A stretch of DNA of 64,000 nucleotides from Sinotaia quadrata (GCA_028829895.1 CM054183.1:71271071-71335070); one strand, 5' to 3'; shown: positions 1-12,545, counted from the stretch's first letter. Notes: generated by a model not told the origin, from the letters alone. Translations and numbers: made by a program.

Positions 1-55
1 AGAAAAAGAGTGTAAGAACGGATGAAATGATATGCTGATCAGTAATAGGACTATT

Positions 56-355
56 CACTCGAACTTTTAATGAACAGGATATATATAACTGGTTCTTACA
101 TTGATTCCATTCACCAGTACTTTAAAATATTCACATGAACAGGATGTATGTAACTGTTTTATACCCTTAATCCATTCCCTGTACTTTAATGTATACATAT
201 GAGCAGGATGTATGTATTTGATTGTTACATTTAACCCATTCACTCGTACTTTGATATAAACATGAACATATGTAATTGGTTGTTACATTTAATCCATTCA
301 TTCGCACTTTGATGTGTACATATGAATATGATATATATATCTTGTTGTTACACTT
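56..355. repeat. Degenerate ~58-65 bp tandem repeat
   Basis: About five diverged units sharing a CCATTCACTCGTACTTT-like core and an ATGAACAGGATGTATGTAA-like segment. The core recurs near 106, 172, 236 and 294. No coding potential is seen here or in the AT-rich stretch that follows to about 600. Confidence 0.75.
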
Positions 356-599
356 CTATTTACATATTTTGGTAGTGGAAGAATAAATATTTGATATTTG
401 ACGCTTTATTCATATCATGACATATGGGTAACGCATTATTCCCATCTATATATTGAAGAATACATTATAACTAAAACATGAAAGTATCTCTTGATCTTTT
501 CTTGTAACACCCAGAGCAAAGTCATTTTAACAGTATGAATATGAAATCTATAATTTGTAAACATCAAATGGAGTTGACTCTTTCATCACACCTATTGTG

Positions 600-702
600 A
601 TGAGTTCAAGCATGTACCAAGACTGATTAGAGCCAAGTAAGCTCACAATGTGTATCAAGTATGTACTAAGAATGTTTAAAATCAAGCAATGTCATATTAT
701 GT
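600..702. repeat. Remnant of ~38 bp tandem repeat, left part
   Basis: Diverged units with the core TGTACCAAGACTGATTAGAG. The same array resumes at 2364-2510, so the dispersed repeat copy between them was inserted into it. Confidence 0.65.
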
Positions 703-2363
703 GTGGCAGAGTAAATTTGCCTATGCCTATTTCTAAATTAATCATTATATAAATGTCAAAGTGACCCGATTTTGAGCACTGCTTATGATGATATTTTTTA
801 AGTGCAAAAAGTTGGAGTAAACAACTCCGGTAAAGAATATGCTAGAACTTGCAGATGCAATCCAAATCAGTTCCAAGTGGATGAGTAGTTTTTCTGACTA
901 AAAGTCTCACACTTGTTCTTAACAATTTCATCCAATGGTAATGGACCAAAAGTTCTTTTGTTGAGAAAAGTCTATATTCTAATCACTTTGATTTTGAAAC
1001 AACTTAAGTCCAGTCATAAAGGTGATTGTTAACATATGGTAAGTTAACTGACTGACAAAGGAAGAATGGACTTAGAATATTTCGTACATGTTTGCTATTG
1101 TTCTATGATTTGAATTATAGTGTTTTATGTAATTGAATCATTATTGCTATGTTCATTAATTTGATTACATTGTACATTATACTGGTGAATTTTGATTGAT
1201 GCTATATATTTCTTATGCTGTGTGTGTATTGGGCTAATGAATATTGTTGCAGGCTTTGTAAGGTGAAAATGTTTGTAAGGAAGAAAGGAGTTTAGAGATG
1301 AAATATGCCTGAAATTTAGCGCTGCCTTAATTTGACTTTTGCAGAGAAGAGCAAGCCTTTTCATTTCACTTTAGACAACAATGACTACTGTACTCTACAT
1401 GATACCATTAGTTTGAAAATCCAACATTATCATCAAACCTATCAGTAAACATTTGCTGTAAGTTGATTCCTGTGAATTCTGTTCAAGAACCAATACAGCG
1501 GAAATTTGTGGCCAGAGTTGGTCTCGAGAATTCACGAAGATTATTTTGAACATTCCTTGTAAGTGTGCTTGAGCAGCTCACACAAAAATTCAGGAACATT
1601 CCTCCTGATGTGCTTGATAGCACATGGGAAATTCTGGACAATTCTTCAGGGGTGTGCTTTATGAGTGCATCAAAGATTGTGGAACAGTTGTATAATGTGC
1701 CTGGAAGGGGTACACTGGACTGCCATCTAAATAAGAAAGACAGTGACTTGTTGCAAACCACATGATTGTGAACACATACCATGACAGCCACTATCACTGA
1801 AAATGTTATGTACATTGACTTATTTATTTCTCTAAAACCCCACTCTCCTTCAGTGAGGAATGATATCCATGAACTTGGTTATATATGTATGCTTATGTGA
1901 CTGCTGATGTCTATACTAGGATAAACCTAACGATTGTCTAACATTAATTGAGCATTGTTGTTAAGTGATATAAATGTTAATGCTGTTTTAATTGTATTCA
2001 TATGTTGTATGTTTGATTGTTGATTTAATACATGTATTGTTAAATTTATTGACCTTCTTACACACATTAGAAACCATATGTTGGAGAGAGAGTGGATTGA
2101 TGCAGGATCGCTAATATATAGATTAAAAGAAGGATTTATCTTGTCCTTTGGTAAGAAGTTTTCCAAATACGGAAATATTGTGTGACGGTAAATGTTTGTC
2201 TTTAATGTGGAAGAGAGAAAACGTTTACAGTGCCCGCATATCCGCCAAGTGAAAGAGACGAGTGGTGTCTTCTGGAGAATTATTATTAACATAAATTAAG
2301 ATTCTCATCACTTGTAATTAGTTATGGATGTTTAAATAATAATCATAACCAATAACTAGGGTA
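702..2363 (+). mobile_element. Dispersed repeat family 'DR', copy 1 (near full length)
   Basis: About 1.66 kb that can be aligned by eye, in blocks, to copies elsewhere in the window (6801, 14789, 24229, 39592, 48370, 53096, 63910). The left end is TGTGGCAGAGTA. A GGAGTAAACAACTCC block lies near 814. The 3' end is AT-rich and reaches CTAG at 2356-2359. The middle block (about 1455-1770) is shared with the copy at 53.1-54.2 kb, but not with the copies at 15.5 and 49.1 kb. Short frames in it have no recognisable protein. It could be a non-autonomous DNA transposon or another unclassified element; no transposase is seen. Confidence 0.75.
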
Positions 2364-2510
2364 GTGTAGATGTCACACTATGTACCAAGACTGATTATAG
2401 TAAAGTAAGGTCACACTATGTACCAAGACTGATTAGAGTCAAGTAAGGTCACACTGTGTACCAAGACTGGTTGAAGTCAAGTAAAGTCACACTATGTACC
2501 AAAGATGCTG
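2364..2510. repeat. ~38 bp tandem repeat, right part
   Basis: Three to four units of CAAGTAAGGTCACACTATG plus TACCAAGACTGATTAGAG. This continues the array seen left of copy 1. From 2511 to 2760 the sequence is unique and AT-rich, with no recognisable feature. Confidence 0.8.
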
Positions 2511-2764
2511 TAGTCAGAATATAAGATCTCAATATAATGCCTTAGATTGCTATTGTCAAAATATAAAGTTTGAATTTGTACTAACTATTGCTCTAAGTTC
2601 AAAGTATGAAGTCCCTATACGTAGCAAGACTGATTTGGGGATCGAAGTATTAAATCTTACAAAGTATAAAGATTGGACTATGGTAAATATATATTAATAA
2701 AGTCACAATATGTAGCAATATGGTAATCCGAGACTTCTGTGAGCTCAAAACATATCGATCAAAT

Positions 2765-2945
2765 CTTTACCAACTTCGTTTAGCCCCTAAATAACGCGGT
2801 CATTGTATGAAGTCCCAGTCTTTACCAATGTAGTTTAGCCCCTAAATAACGCGGTCATTGTATGAAGTCCCAGTCTTTACCAATGTAGTTTAGCCCCTAA
2901 ATAACGCGGTCATTGTATGAAGTCCCAGTCTTTACCAACGTAGAA
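2765..2945. repeat. 55 bp minisatellite, ~3.3 units
   Basis: TTTAGCCCCTAAATAACGCG starts at 2779 and 2834 and recurs once more, giving a 55-bp period with almost no divergence. The flanking stretch 2946-3260 is unique and shows nothing. Confidence 0.9.
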
Positions 2946-3261
2946 CAAACCCAAAGCTCGAGCGAATGAGGTGACAGCTGCAAAAAAGATAGACATGGTT
3001 AAAAGCCGTTTTTAAATTTATATTTGTTTATTAAATAAAATAAATAAACATAACAAAGAATGAGACATTCCTTGTGAGTGCTTAAATATCACACCGTTCG
3101 CGATAAAGGAATTTATCATTAAGACAAGCAATAAAATGCATATTTCTATATTTCGAAAATAGCAATAGGTTTCCTAAATGAAGTATTATTTGCATTTTGT
3201 GGAGTTAAAAAAATAGACATGAAGCGAAATGAATAAAATGTATGTGCTACTATGAATTTCA

Positions 3262-3485
3262 TGCAGACAATGTGTACTTTGCTATGGAATTGCTTGGCAG
3301 GCCGTGTACTGGAAAGGATGGAGACAATGCGTGCTTTGCTATGGAATTGCTTGGCAGGCCGTGTACTGGAAAGGATGGAGAATGCGTACTTTGCTATGGA
3401 ATTGCTTGGCAGGCCGTGTACTGGAAAGGATGGAGACAATGCGTACTTTGCTATCTGATTGCTTGGTAGGCCGTGTACTGGATAC
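3262..3485. repeat. 57 bp minisatellite, ~4 units
   Basis: Units contain GGAATTGCTTGGCAGGCCG and TGTACTGGAAAGGATGGAG. Because 57 is divisible by 3, three overlapping frames stay open on the plus strand. One unit has a 6-bp deletion that breaks the phase. No protein family is recognisable, so the frames are taken as by-products. Confidence 0.9.
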
Positions 3486-3629
3486 GCGATTTTAAGGGAA
3501 CTGCTCTTCCAAATGAATGGAATTGTAGGTAAAAATAATAGAAGAGAATAAGTTTTGAAAGCGATGCTTCTTGTACACCACACTTCATTCCTGACGTGCC
3601 CACACCTATTCGTATACCACGTGACATTG

Positions 3630-4190
3630 ATAATGTCCACACCTACTTGTACACAGTATTTCATTGCTGACAGTGTTAACAATTACATGTACTTAAATAT
3701 GCCACTAATGATAATGTCCACACCTACTTGTACACAGTATTTCATTGCTGACAATGTTAACAATTACATGTACTTAAATATGCCACTAATGATAATGTCC
3801 ACACCTACTTGTACACAGTATTTCATTGCTGACAGTGTTAACAATTACATGTACTTAAATATGCCACTAATGACATTATCCACACCTCCTTGTAAATCGT
3901 ATGTCACGACTGACATTGCCCACACTTACCTGGACATTGTCCGCACTTACTTGTACACCCTTTTTTTTACTACTGGCACTGTCCACAGTAACCTGTTCAC
4001 TTTGTGTCACTACTGACATTGTCCATACGCACCTGTATACCACGTGCCATTACTGGTCATTGTACACACACATACGTATATCATGTGCCATTACTGACAG
4101 ATCTCACTTACTTGTACATCTTGTGTCACTATTGATAGTGTTCACACAAATACGCCTGTATTCCACGTGCTAATGCTGACATTATCCATA
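3630..4190. repeat. 81 bp minisatellite (3 units) with degenerate tail
   Basis: ATAATGTCCACACCTACTTG recurs at 3630, 3711 and 3792 with an 81-bp spacing. From about 3876 to 4190 the array decays into shorter, diverged units built on CACTACTGACATTGTCCA. The 153-codon plus-strand frame here follows the repeat and is not supported as a gene. Confidence 0.85.
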
Positions 4191-5180
4191 GTTGTGTCAG
4201 ATACAAATAAATCACAGATACCAAAGACTACAGAGAGAACATAATTATGGTGAGGATAAATGACAGAAACACGAAACTGTGTAGCGATAGATAAGTACAT
4301 TCCATTGTTGTGATCAATGTAGATATGTCACAGAGATATCGTAGACTACAGAGAATGGTATATATTACTCTAGCTACAAGCACATGCAAATATCTACATC
4401 CAGTAGACTTACACACCAATGCCGATATACGATACAATAGTTAGACAAAATTACCCCCCATGACAGTTTATTACATTAGTCCATAAATTAGTTCCCCTTG
4501 AATCAAAATTTTACTTTTTTGTTATGATCAGATAGGAATAGATAGCTCAAGTCCCCAAGAATCTCAGTGTCTGGTTACGCTGGGCAACAAATTAATTCCC
4601 TCCCCCCCCCCCCTAACTCACCATTTCGCTTCGCCAAACTAACAAATTATTTCCCTTGCTATCAAAATAATATTTCAGTAATACTAACAAATCTCGAATG
4701 AAAGAGAATTTCTATCGTGTCAGTCAAAAGCACGAAGTTCTATTAAATTTCATTTTTGTTACTCAAATGAGGCTGAGAACGTCAGTTTGAAATGAGTATT
4801 TTAATAATTTTAGTACTAACACCTATTAAACTCAACCAAAGAAGAATTTAACTTCAATCTTAAATGAGAATTTAGTAACTTTATTAAACTCGTCAAATGA
4901 GGAAGTGAACTACAGAGTAATTAGTAAACACCGACCACACTACCCTTATTTATCAAAATATTTCAACAGGAATCATACTGCTACTAGTTATTTATAACAT
5001 TACTCAACATTCAGCCAACTAAAAAATACAACTATTTGAAATTATCTTTCAGGAATTTAAGCGCATACAAAATTAAATAAATGTTCTTTAGAACTAGATT
5101 TTTTTAAAAGTTATATTTGATAGCTTATTGCATTATGATATAAAGAACTTATATGAATGCGTGTTTTTAAAAGCCCGCCC
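4191..5180. other. AT-rich intergenic or intronic stretch, no feature
   Basis: Unique, AT-rich sequence with a poly-C run near 4600. I see no exon with splice borders, no transposon match to other parts of the window, and no tandem structure of note. Confidence 0.5.
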
Positions 5181-5422
5181 CTATTGTCACCACATGTACT
5201 TAACACTATTAACGTATGTCCTTAAAGGCACGCCCCTATAACCCTTACATGTACTTAATGCTATGAATGCATGTCCTTAAAGGCCCGCCCATATAACCCT
5301 TACATGTACTTAACGCTATGAATGCATGTCCTTAAAGGCCCGCCCCTATAACCCTTACATGTACTTAACGCTATGAATGCATGTCCTTAAAGGCCCGCCC
5401 CTATAACCCTTACATGTACTTA
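5181..5422. repeat. 55 bp minisatellite abutting the EGF exon donor
   Basis: About 4.5 units with CCCTTACATGTACTTAACGC and a CCTTAAAGGCCCGCCCC-like segment. TACATGTACT recurs every 55 bp (5246, 5301 and on). The last partial unit is itself the start of the intron: read on the minus strand, each unit contains TTAAGTACATGTAAGGG, and the real donor is GTAAGTACATGTAAGGG. Confidence 0.9.
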
Positions 5423-5423
5423 C

Positions 5424-5564
5424 GTAAACAACTTTTGCCATAGTTGACGGTGGAGTACAAGCTCCTATCACAGTCACACTGGTAACTGCCAAACGTGTTG
5501 ACGCAGCGCGCTGTGGTTGGGTCCGAACCACACAGGTAAGGGTTCAATGCACATTCATCTTGAT
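5424..5564 (-). CDS. Gene B, internal exon: calcium-binding EGF-like domain
   Basis: This 141-nt exon encodes a single EGF-like module. It opens with the calcium-binding signature D-Q-D-E-C and has all six cysteines in EGF spacing. It carries the Asp/Asn beta-hydroxylation pattern C-x-N-x4-Y-x-C-x-C (CVNTFGSYQCDC). On the minus strand the exon has a TTGCAG acceptor (ending at 5565) and a GTAAGTAC donor (starting at 5423). Both borders are phase 1, the usual arrangement for EGF exons. cbEGF modules occur in secreted or cell-surface proteins and bind Ca2+ between domains. The upstream frame runs on into an acidic repeat, but the acceptor and the frame change there argue that the repeat is intronic. 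The nearest upstream coding exon on this strand is the signal-peptide exon at 12458-12545. I found no further exons to the left, so the gene probably continues outside the window. Confidence 0.8.
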
Positions 5565-5574
5565 CTGCAAGCAT

Positions 5575-6030
5575 ACGGCAACAGAACACCATCATAATCA
5601 ATGACATTGTCAGTACTAGTACCATAATCAACAATGACATCGTCAGCAGTAGCACCGTCATGAACAATGACATCGTCAGTACTAGTGCCATCATCAACAT
5701 AGACATTGTCAGTACTATTACTATCATCAGCGATGACATCATCAAAAGTAGCACCATCATCGATGATGACATTGTCATACTAGAACTGTCATCAACAATG
5801 GCATTGTCAGAACCATCATCATCATCAATAATGACACAATCAGAAATAGCACCATCATTAACAATGATATCATCAATACTAGCACCATCATCAGCGATGA
5901 CATCATCCGAACTAACACAATCATCAACAATTATATCACCATTACTAGCACTGTCATCAACAATAACATTATCAGAACTAGTACTATCATCAACAATGAC
6001 ATCATCATTACTAGCACCGTCATAAGCCAC
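5575..6030. repeat. Degenerate ATCATC/ACAATGACAT minisatellite
   Basis: Roughly 30-36 bp units built on CATCATCAACAATGACATC. It lies just upstream of the EGF exon acceptor on the minus strand. It reads as an Asp/Val/Ser-rich frame (DDVIVDDS-like) for its right half, but in a different phase from the EGF exon. It is best read as intronic repeat rather than an acidic protein segment. Confidence 0.75.
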
Positions 6031-6800
6031 TACATCTTCAGTTAATAGACCATCATTGACTGGAATTTTCTTTCCAATATCATATTTGTTTTTCTTCTCC
6101 TTTTTAAAATAATATTTTAAATGCTTTGCAACATGTGTTTATAATAGAAAGTAAACTCTTTCAAAAAAAACCATTAAAACTAAAATTCTTACATGTTACA
6201 ATATGTAAGGGTTTAATTATTTAATTATGAAATAAAGATTTTATATTAATAAATATTCATTCACATACTCATCAATAATCATGCTCTCCAATTATTAATA
6301 AACAATCGCCCTCGTCGGGGTCTTCGTCTTTGCGGTCTGGAGTGACTAAGTCAAGCCCTGGAAATGTATTGTCGAATTACCTCTCTTCCCAGGTGTTACT
6401 CGTCCAAAGTAAAGGCACTAACTAAACTATCACGTCAGTTGTTAAGTCCTTCTACTTCCGCCCCACATATAACTCCAATCCCAGTAACAGGGGACCTATT
6501 CCTAAAAAATGTGCGTGACCGTTTTGTCATCAGTTATTATGTCATTGGCAGCCCCACCCCTGTTACCCCTGCACATTTATCTCCCTTAAGAAATTAACGA
6601 GAGTGGAAAGGTAAAATTCAACATATTTACTAAAGAAAAATAATAAGCAAGAATAAATTTAAAGTTTACAGTAACTCATCAATCACACAAGGCAATGCAT
6701 AGAGATTGCAGATCTCTCAAATGCTTACAGCAATAAATTGCTCATTAGAAAAAAAATCAAATTAATTCCATAGAACAAAGATCGCAGATCTCTCGAATTT
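6031..6800. other. Unique stretch with a GC-richer patch
   Basis: Mostly AT-rich and unique. A less AT-rich patch at about 6305-6600 holds a 77-codon plus-strand frame with no recognisable domain or splice context. It could be a transposon remnant, but nothing in the window matches it. Confidence 0.4.
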
Positions 6801-7565
6801 GCTACAATTGTTGTTTTGCTTGAGGGAGCTAATATGGCTGAGCACCCGATTAGCCTGGAGAGAATAGCGGCATCAGTTTTCTATAAACACCGTGTGAGAG
6901 AAACATGACAGTAATAATGTGAACAATAAACTTTTGGGTTTTTTTTTTTACAAAAGTGCATGAAAGACTATTGAGGCAGCAACTAAACCAGGTTATGTAC
7001 AAACTATTATTGCTCATTTCTAATAACTCCATTTCTATTCTCTGATAAGAACTATCCTGTAATTGTATTGACACTGATCTGTTGAATTATGTATTAGGAT
7101 ATAAGACTGTATACTGATTGAAATTATTCGAACATGGTTTCATGGAAATATTTTGATGTCGAATAATCTTTTTCATTGTATTTGTTATATGTATATTTGA
7201 TTGTTGGTTTAATGAATTTATTGTTAAATTTATTGACCCTCTTACGCATATTGATAACCTTATGCTGGAGAAGAAAGTGTGTGGATGGGGGCTTGCTAAA
7301 TATAGATTAAAAGACAAATTTACCATCTCCTTTGGTAAGACATTTTTGACATATTGTGTGATGGTAAATGTTTGTCTTTAATGTTGTGGAAGAGAGTAAT
7401 TTACAGCACCCGCATATCTGCCAAATGAGAGAGACGAGTGGTGTCTTCTGGAGAATTATTAATAACATAGTTTAAAATTCCCATCAATTGTAATTAGTAA
7501 TGGGTGATTAATTAAGAATAATAATCATAAACATTAACATTAACTAGATGGCGTTAGGGTCATAG
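6801..7565 (+). mobile_element. Dispersed repeat family 'DR', copy 2 (3' half)
   Basis: It matches copy 6 from the block GCTACAATTGTTGTT through the 3' AT-rich tail ending in CTAG at 7544-7547. The first ~850 bp of the family are missing. The tail block AAATTTATTGACC...CTTACGCAT is shared with copies 1, 4, 6 and 7. Confidence 0.75.
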
Positions 7566-7615
7566 TAGAGTTTTGGAAAAATGTATAACTTTAATTATAT
7601 TAATCTGACAATAAT

Positions 7616-7734
<119 letters not shown>

Positions 7735-7844
7735 AAGGTTACTTATATCTTTGTCACGATTGTTCAGTTATTTAGAATGTCTTGGTCACAATGGTTGAAT
7801 TACTTACCCGCAGACTGTCAAGGAATGAAAGGCTTGACCTTATA

Positions 7845-8560
7845 TACATGCCTACACACTGTATTGGATTGTAGAGGTTGACCTGAAATACATGCCTACA
7901 CACTGTATTGGATTGTAGAGGTTGACCTGAAATACATGCCTACACACTGTATTGGATTGTAGAGGTTGATCTGATATACATGCATACACTCTAAACTGAA
8001 TTGTACCTGTTGACATGACATAACAGTGGATTGTACCGGTTGACCTGACATACATACCTGAAACACTGTAGTGGATTGTAGCGGTTGACGTGACATAATA
8101 TCACACAATGTAGTGGATTGTACCGGTTAACTTGAAATACATGCCTACACACTGAAGTGGATTGTACTGGTTGACCTGATATACACATACCTGAACACTG
8201 TAGTGGATTGTACTGTTGACCTGAACATACCTGAACACTGTAGTCAGTGTAGTGGATTGTAGCGGTTGACGTGATATAATATCCACACACTGTAGTGGAT
8301 TGTACCGGCTGACCTGAAATACATGCCTACACACTGAAGTGGATTGTACCCGTTGACCAGATATGCACATACCTGAACACTGTAATGGATTGTACTGTTG
8401 ACCTGAACATACCTCCTGAACACTGAACACAGTGGATTGTAGCAGTTAACGTGACATAATATTCACACACTATAGTGGATTGTAGCGGTTGACTTTACCT
8501 ATATACCTACACACTGTAGTGAATTTCAGCAAAATGAAGTATATACCAACACACTGTAGT
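7845..8560. repeat. ~44 bp minisatellite with many variants
   Basis: Starts with near-identical 44-bp units (GTATTGGATTGTAGAGG, then TTGACCTGAAATACATGCC) and becomes increasingly variable to the right, with indels. The several overlapping minus-strand frames in it are by-products of the repeat. Confidence 0.9.
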
Positions 8561-8790
8561 CGGTTCAAGGGTTGACCTGAAGTACTTACCTACACGCTGT
8601 ATTGTTTGAAGGGGTTGACCTGAAATACATACCTACACACTGTAGTGTTTGAAGGGGTTGACCTGAAATACATACCTACACACTGTAGTGTTTGAAGGGG
8701 TTGACCTGAAGTACTTACCTACACACTGTAGTGTTTGAAGGGGTTGACCTGAAGTACATACCTACACACTGTAGTGGGTTGAAGGGGTTG
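8561..8790. repeat. ~42 bp minisatellite, related to the previous array
   Basis: About five units of GTTTGAAGGGGTTGACCTG plus AAATACATACCTACACACT. The shared TTGACCTGAAATACAT core shows it is a sub-array of the 44-bp family. Confidence 0.9.
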
Positions 8791-8889
8791 AGAATGTATC
8801 CGGCCAAACATTCACAATGTCTGTTTATGCAAACGCCAAATTCACACCAGTTTCCGTTGGCAAAACAATTTCCTTTATCTGCACAAAGT

Positions 8890-9280
8890 TTAATAGTGAT
8901 GTCAATATATTAGTAGTGCTGTCAAGATGTAAATAATGCTGTGAAGTTGTTAATAGTGAAGGTGAGTAGTTACTAGTGCTGTCAAGTTAATAACCATCAC
9001 GTTCTTACTGTCAAGATGTCAAGCTGTTTAGTGTGACTTTATTTAGCTAAAGTGCTGTCAATAATTCTATCAAGTTAATAACCATCAAGTTCTTACTATG
9101 AAGATGTCAAGCTGGTTAGTGTGACTTTAATTAGCCACTGTGCTGTCAAGTAGTTAAAAATTATGTCAAGTTAATAACCATCAAGTTCTTACTATGAAGA
9201 TGTCAAACTGTTTAGTGTGACTTTAATTAGCTAAAGTGCTGTCAAGTAGTTAATAATTCTGTCAAGTTAATAACCATCAA
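8890..9280. repeat. ~96 bp minisatellite, ~4 units
   Basis: GTCAAGTTAATAACCATCA recurs near 8981, 9069, 9165 and 9261. Each unit also carries TTAGTGTGACTTTAATTAGC. Confidence 0.85.
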
Positions 9281-9284
9281 TTAG

Positions 9285-9668
9285 AGCAATATAATCATGA
9301 ATAATTGTAGAGCACAATATATTGGATACTTGTAGATCAACGTATCTTGAATACTTGTAGAGCAACAACACATCTTGAATACTTGTGGAGCAACACATCT
9401 TGAATACTTGTGGAGCAACACATCTTGAATACTTGTAGAGCAACGTATCTTGAATACTTGTAGAGCAACAACACATCTTGAATACTTGTAGAGCAACACA
9501 TCTTGAATACTTGTAGAGCAACACATCTTGAATACTTGTGGAGCAACACATCTTGAATACTTGTAGAGCAACACATCTTGAATACTTGTGGAGCAACACA
9601 TCTTGAATACTTGTAGAGCAACAACACATCTTGAATACTTGTGGAGCAACACATCTTGAATACTTATA
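9285..9668. repeat. 25/28 bp minisatellite, ~15 units
   Basis: Units are AGCAACACATCTTGAATAC plus TTGTAG or TTGTGG. Some units carry an extra ACA, giving 28 bp. The three overlapping 105-151 codon minus-strand frames are read through this array and are rejected as genes. Confidence 0.95.
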
Positions 9669-9772
9669 CATTAGCATACCTTGAACTAATTCGAAACAAC
9701 ACGTGTTTCGCATGTTTCTCAAAGTTGATTCTACAAAATCCTTTACATCTTATATTAGGTCATTATTGTTTT

Positions 9773-9773
9773 C

Positions 9774-9815
<42 letters not shown>

Positions 9816-10190
9816 GGTAGTAGTAGTGACAGTGTAGTGATGGTACAGTGGTAATGTAGTAGGAGGTATGCAGGTGTAATACTACTACTACTAGTAGTAG
9901 TAATATAGTGTAGTAGTAGTATAAATGTAATTGTACTAGTTATGGTAGTGTAGTAATGGATGTAATGTACTAGTAATAGTAGATTTGAAATAGCAGTAGT
10001 AATGGTGGTGTAGCAGTAGATATGAGTTAGTAGTTGTAATAATGGTAGTGTAGTAATAAGAATGTAATGTAATAGTATATTTGTAGTAATAGCAGTAGTA
10101 ACGGTGGTGTAGTAGTAGATGCGAGGTAGTAGTAGTAATAATGATAATGTAGCTTAGAAGTAGAAGAATTGTAATAGTAGTAGTAATGAT
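9773..10190. repeat. (ATT)n microsatellite and degenerate TAG/GTA-rich array
   Basis: An ATT/TTA run at 9773-9815 is followed by about 370 bp of imperfect TAGTAGTAATGGTAGTG-like repeats. Confidence 0.85.
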
Positions 10191-11655
10191 ATCCTTTAGA
10201 GACTGTACTCGAGCTCCGGGGCTAAATAATTCTGACGTCACTCTCTGAACTCAGATTTTAAAAGTTGGACCCCCGTTTCTCTTGTCATTGCATCCAAGTC
10301 GAACTATTAAAATTACCAAAACACGTGTAGTACATGCACCGTTTAAATTATATATTTTGTCCTGTAGATGACTAGATAGTCAAAGCCTTTAAATGAAAGA
10401 CAATATTGTCTTTCCTGTAGATAACTACAGTCTAAGTCTTTAAATGAAAGACAATATAGTTTTGTCCTGCAGATCACTAGACAGTCTAAGTCTTTTGTTG
10501 AGTAGAACCTTAACCTAGGCCTCCATTTATGGAAAGCTTATTTCTCTCTCATCGTATAAATTATGAGGCAAATTATAAGCTTTAAATGAAAAATACTTTC
10601 AGATTCAATCTATACATTATAAGCGAAGTTGCATCTCGTCATATAAACTCTAAGGCAGATTAAGCTAAATGAAAGACAATTTCTATCCCGTCCCATCAAT
10701 TATAAGCCAAACTAAGCCTTTAATACACAAATTATATCTAATAAAGGTCCTTAACTATTGTACCCAACTCGTACCCAGTGCTTACGGCACTGCTTTAGCA
10801 TGCTGGCTACCATGCATTTAAAGGGCGGTCGAGTGCAAAAATCACGTCACCTGAACATTTTATACAGTCACGTGTTTAGCAGGGGTTTGCTGTGTTTCTA
10901 CCTTATTGATTTAACTGCACAGAAGGTGTGACATTTGAAGTGACTGTAAGCCACGCTGTTCTGCAATTACCAGAATACTGACTTCTTAATGACATCCTTG
11001 TTTATAAAATAATATGCTAACATGTTATACAACGCCCCAGTTTTGACATCACTAGACATTTTTCTTAACGTGTCGTGGTCTATCTCCATTTTGTTTAAAG
11101 TTTTAATTGGTTAGAGGAATGTATATTAACAAGAGACTGAAATGGCAGTGCATATGAAAATTACTTAATATAGCAAACAATTTATTTTGATAATGCATAG
11201 GGCCTACATCACGCACATACAGAACACACATATAGGCACACGTATACTCATACAGCACACACACATACATATTCACACATACACGCATGCACACACACAC
11301 ACACACACAAAACACTCACAAATGCCCATCAATACATTCACGTTTGGATATATACATGTCTCTCTATATGTATTTATGTGTGAATATTGGCATGAGTTTG
11401 TTTTTCAGTCTGTCAGGTTTACAATGTAATCCATAGTGACCCCATCTGTTATATTAATTAAATTGTTTAGATGGAAATTCCTCTAAATTTTAGAAATACA
11501 ATGGCCATATCGCTGAGTCACACTTCTGTCTTTTTCACGCTACCGTGCATTTTCCTAATCAGGCTTTCATTATCTGACCGAACAAATGCCCTCAAGCCCT
11601 AACATTCCTACAAATCACATCCTTGTCTTCAGCAGGCTGATTGGTTAATATTTTT

Positions 11656-11693
<38 letters not shown>

Positions 11694-12060
11694 ACTCAGT
11701 CACCCACTCACTAACCTATTGCCTGATCATTCATATCTTCCTGGCAAGTAGCTCGATAGCCACCATTTATGACTAACATAATTCATTGGTTCATTAGTCA
11801 CCGGCCAGTGTAACTTGACTTCCAGTCATTTACAGCTGACAATGGACTTAGATGGTCAACTGTTTCATTCATGTTTCCAGCTAAGACTAAATTCATGTCA
11901 CACAAATAGTTTATTTACTTGGGTCCAAATTCCAACATCAAGCGTTTCAAAATCATTAACAAAAGCATCTAGAAATATTACAGGTATTGATATTCTTTGT
12001 TTTAGTATGCATGTATATAGATGTGTATATGTGTGAGATTATGTGAATATACGTACAGAT
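10191..12060. other. Mostly unique stretch with minor simple repeats
   Basis: Contains a ~53-bp segment repeated about three times at 10355-10490 (TTTAAATGAAAGACAATAT), a CA-rich tract at 11210-11310 and a TC tract at 11654-11697. No exon with convincing splice borders was found. Confidence 0.5.
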
Positions 12061-12064
12061 AAGT

Positions 12065-12420
12065 ATGTTTATATTTGTAACACAGCAAGACAGACAACAT
12101 AAAAATACAGCAGAGGAAGACAACATAAAATTACAGCAGAGGCAGACAATACAAAAATACTTAAAACAGGTAGACAACACAAAAAAACTTAAAACAGAGG
12201 CTAACACAAAAATACTTAAAACGGATAAATATCAGATATTTAAAGCAGAGGCGGACAACACAAAAGTACTTAAAACAGAGGAAGATATTTAAAGCAGAAG
12301 TGGACAGCACAAAGAAACAGAGCAATAACACAAACATTCTTAACGAAAATCGGTCAACATACAGCTACAAACGTTACAAGCATGGACTGACATCAAAGCT
12401 AGTTTACAAAGGTAGACAAT
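12065..12420. repeat. Degenerate ~33 bp repeat
   Basis: Diverged units of the type AGACAACACAAAAATACTTA plus AAACAGAGG. The array stops about 40 bp from the splice donor of the exon at 12458-12545. Confidence 0.7.
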
Positions 12421-12457
12421 GAAGATTCAGTCAGGGGCAGTAATTAAAGGTACTTAC

Positions 12458-12545
12458 CATTAGGGAATGTGGACTGTGGTAGTTGAGCTTTCGATCCTAT
12501 AACCACAAAAACAAGCAAATGATAAAATAATATTGCAGACTGCAT
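12458..12545 (-). CDS. Gene B, candidate first coding exon: signal peptide
   Basis: From an ATG at 12545 the minus strand reads MQSAILFYHLLVFVVIGSKA, then QLPQSTFPN. This is a short polar start, a hydrophobic core and a likely cleavage after SKA or nearby, a typical signal peptide. The exon ends in phase 1 at a strong donor, GTAAGTACC (from 12457). Phase 1 matches the EGF exon at 5424-5564 on the same strand, so the two may belong to one secreted or membrane gene; that link is an inference. An alternative reading uses TTATAG inside the exon as an acceptor for a shorter internal exon. A longer frame adds residues upstream of this ATG, but these would put a polar, Asn/Asp-containing stretch before the hydrophobic core. 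Confidence 0.55.

Noticed and set aside
3146..4173. Several 63-178 codon frames on both strands
   Set aside because: They follow the 57- and 81-bp arrays; all units are multiples of three.
5575..6030. Acidic DDVIVDDS-type repeat as part of the EGF protein
   Set aside because: The EGF exon has its own strong acceptor, and the repeat is in another frame by the time it reaches the exon.
2340..7547. Helitron identity of the dispersed family based on CTAG ends with an upstream hairpin
   Set aside because: The base after CTAG is G, A or G rather than T, the hairpins are AT-rich and inconsistent, and similarity seems to continue about 20 bp past CTAG.
9267..9722. Three overlapping 105-151 codon minus-strand frames
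   Set aside because: 25-bp repeat (with 28-bp variants) read in successive frames; no conserved feature.
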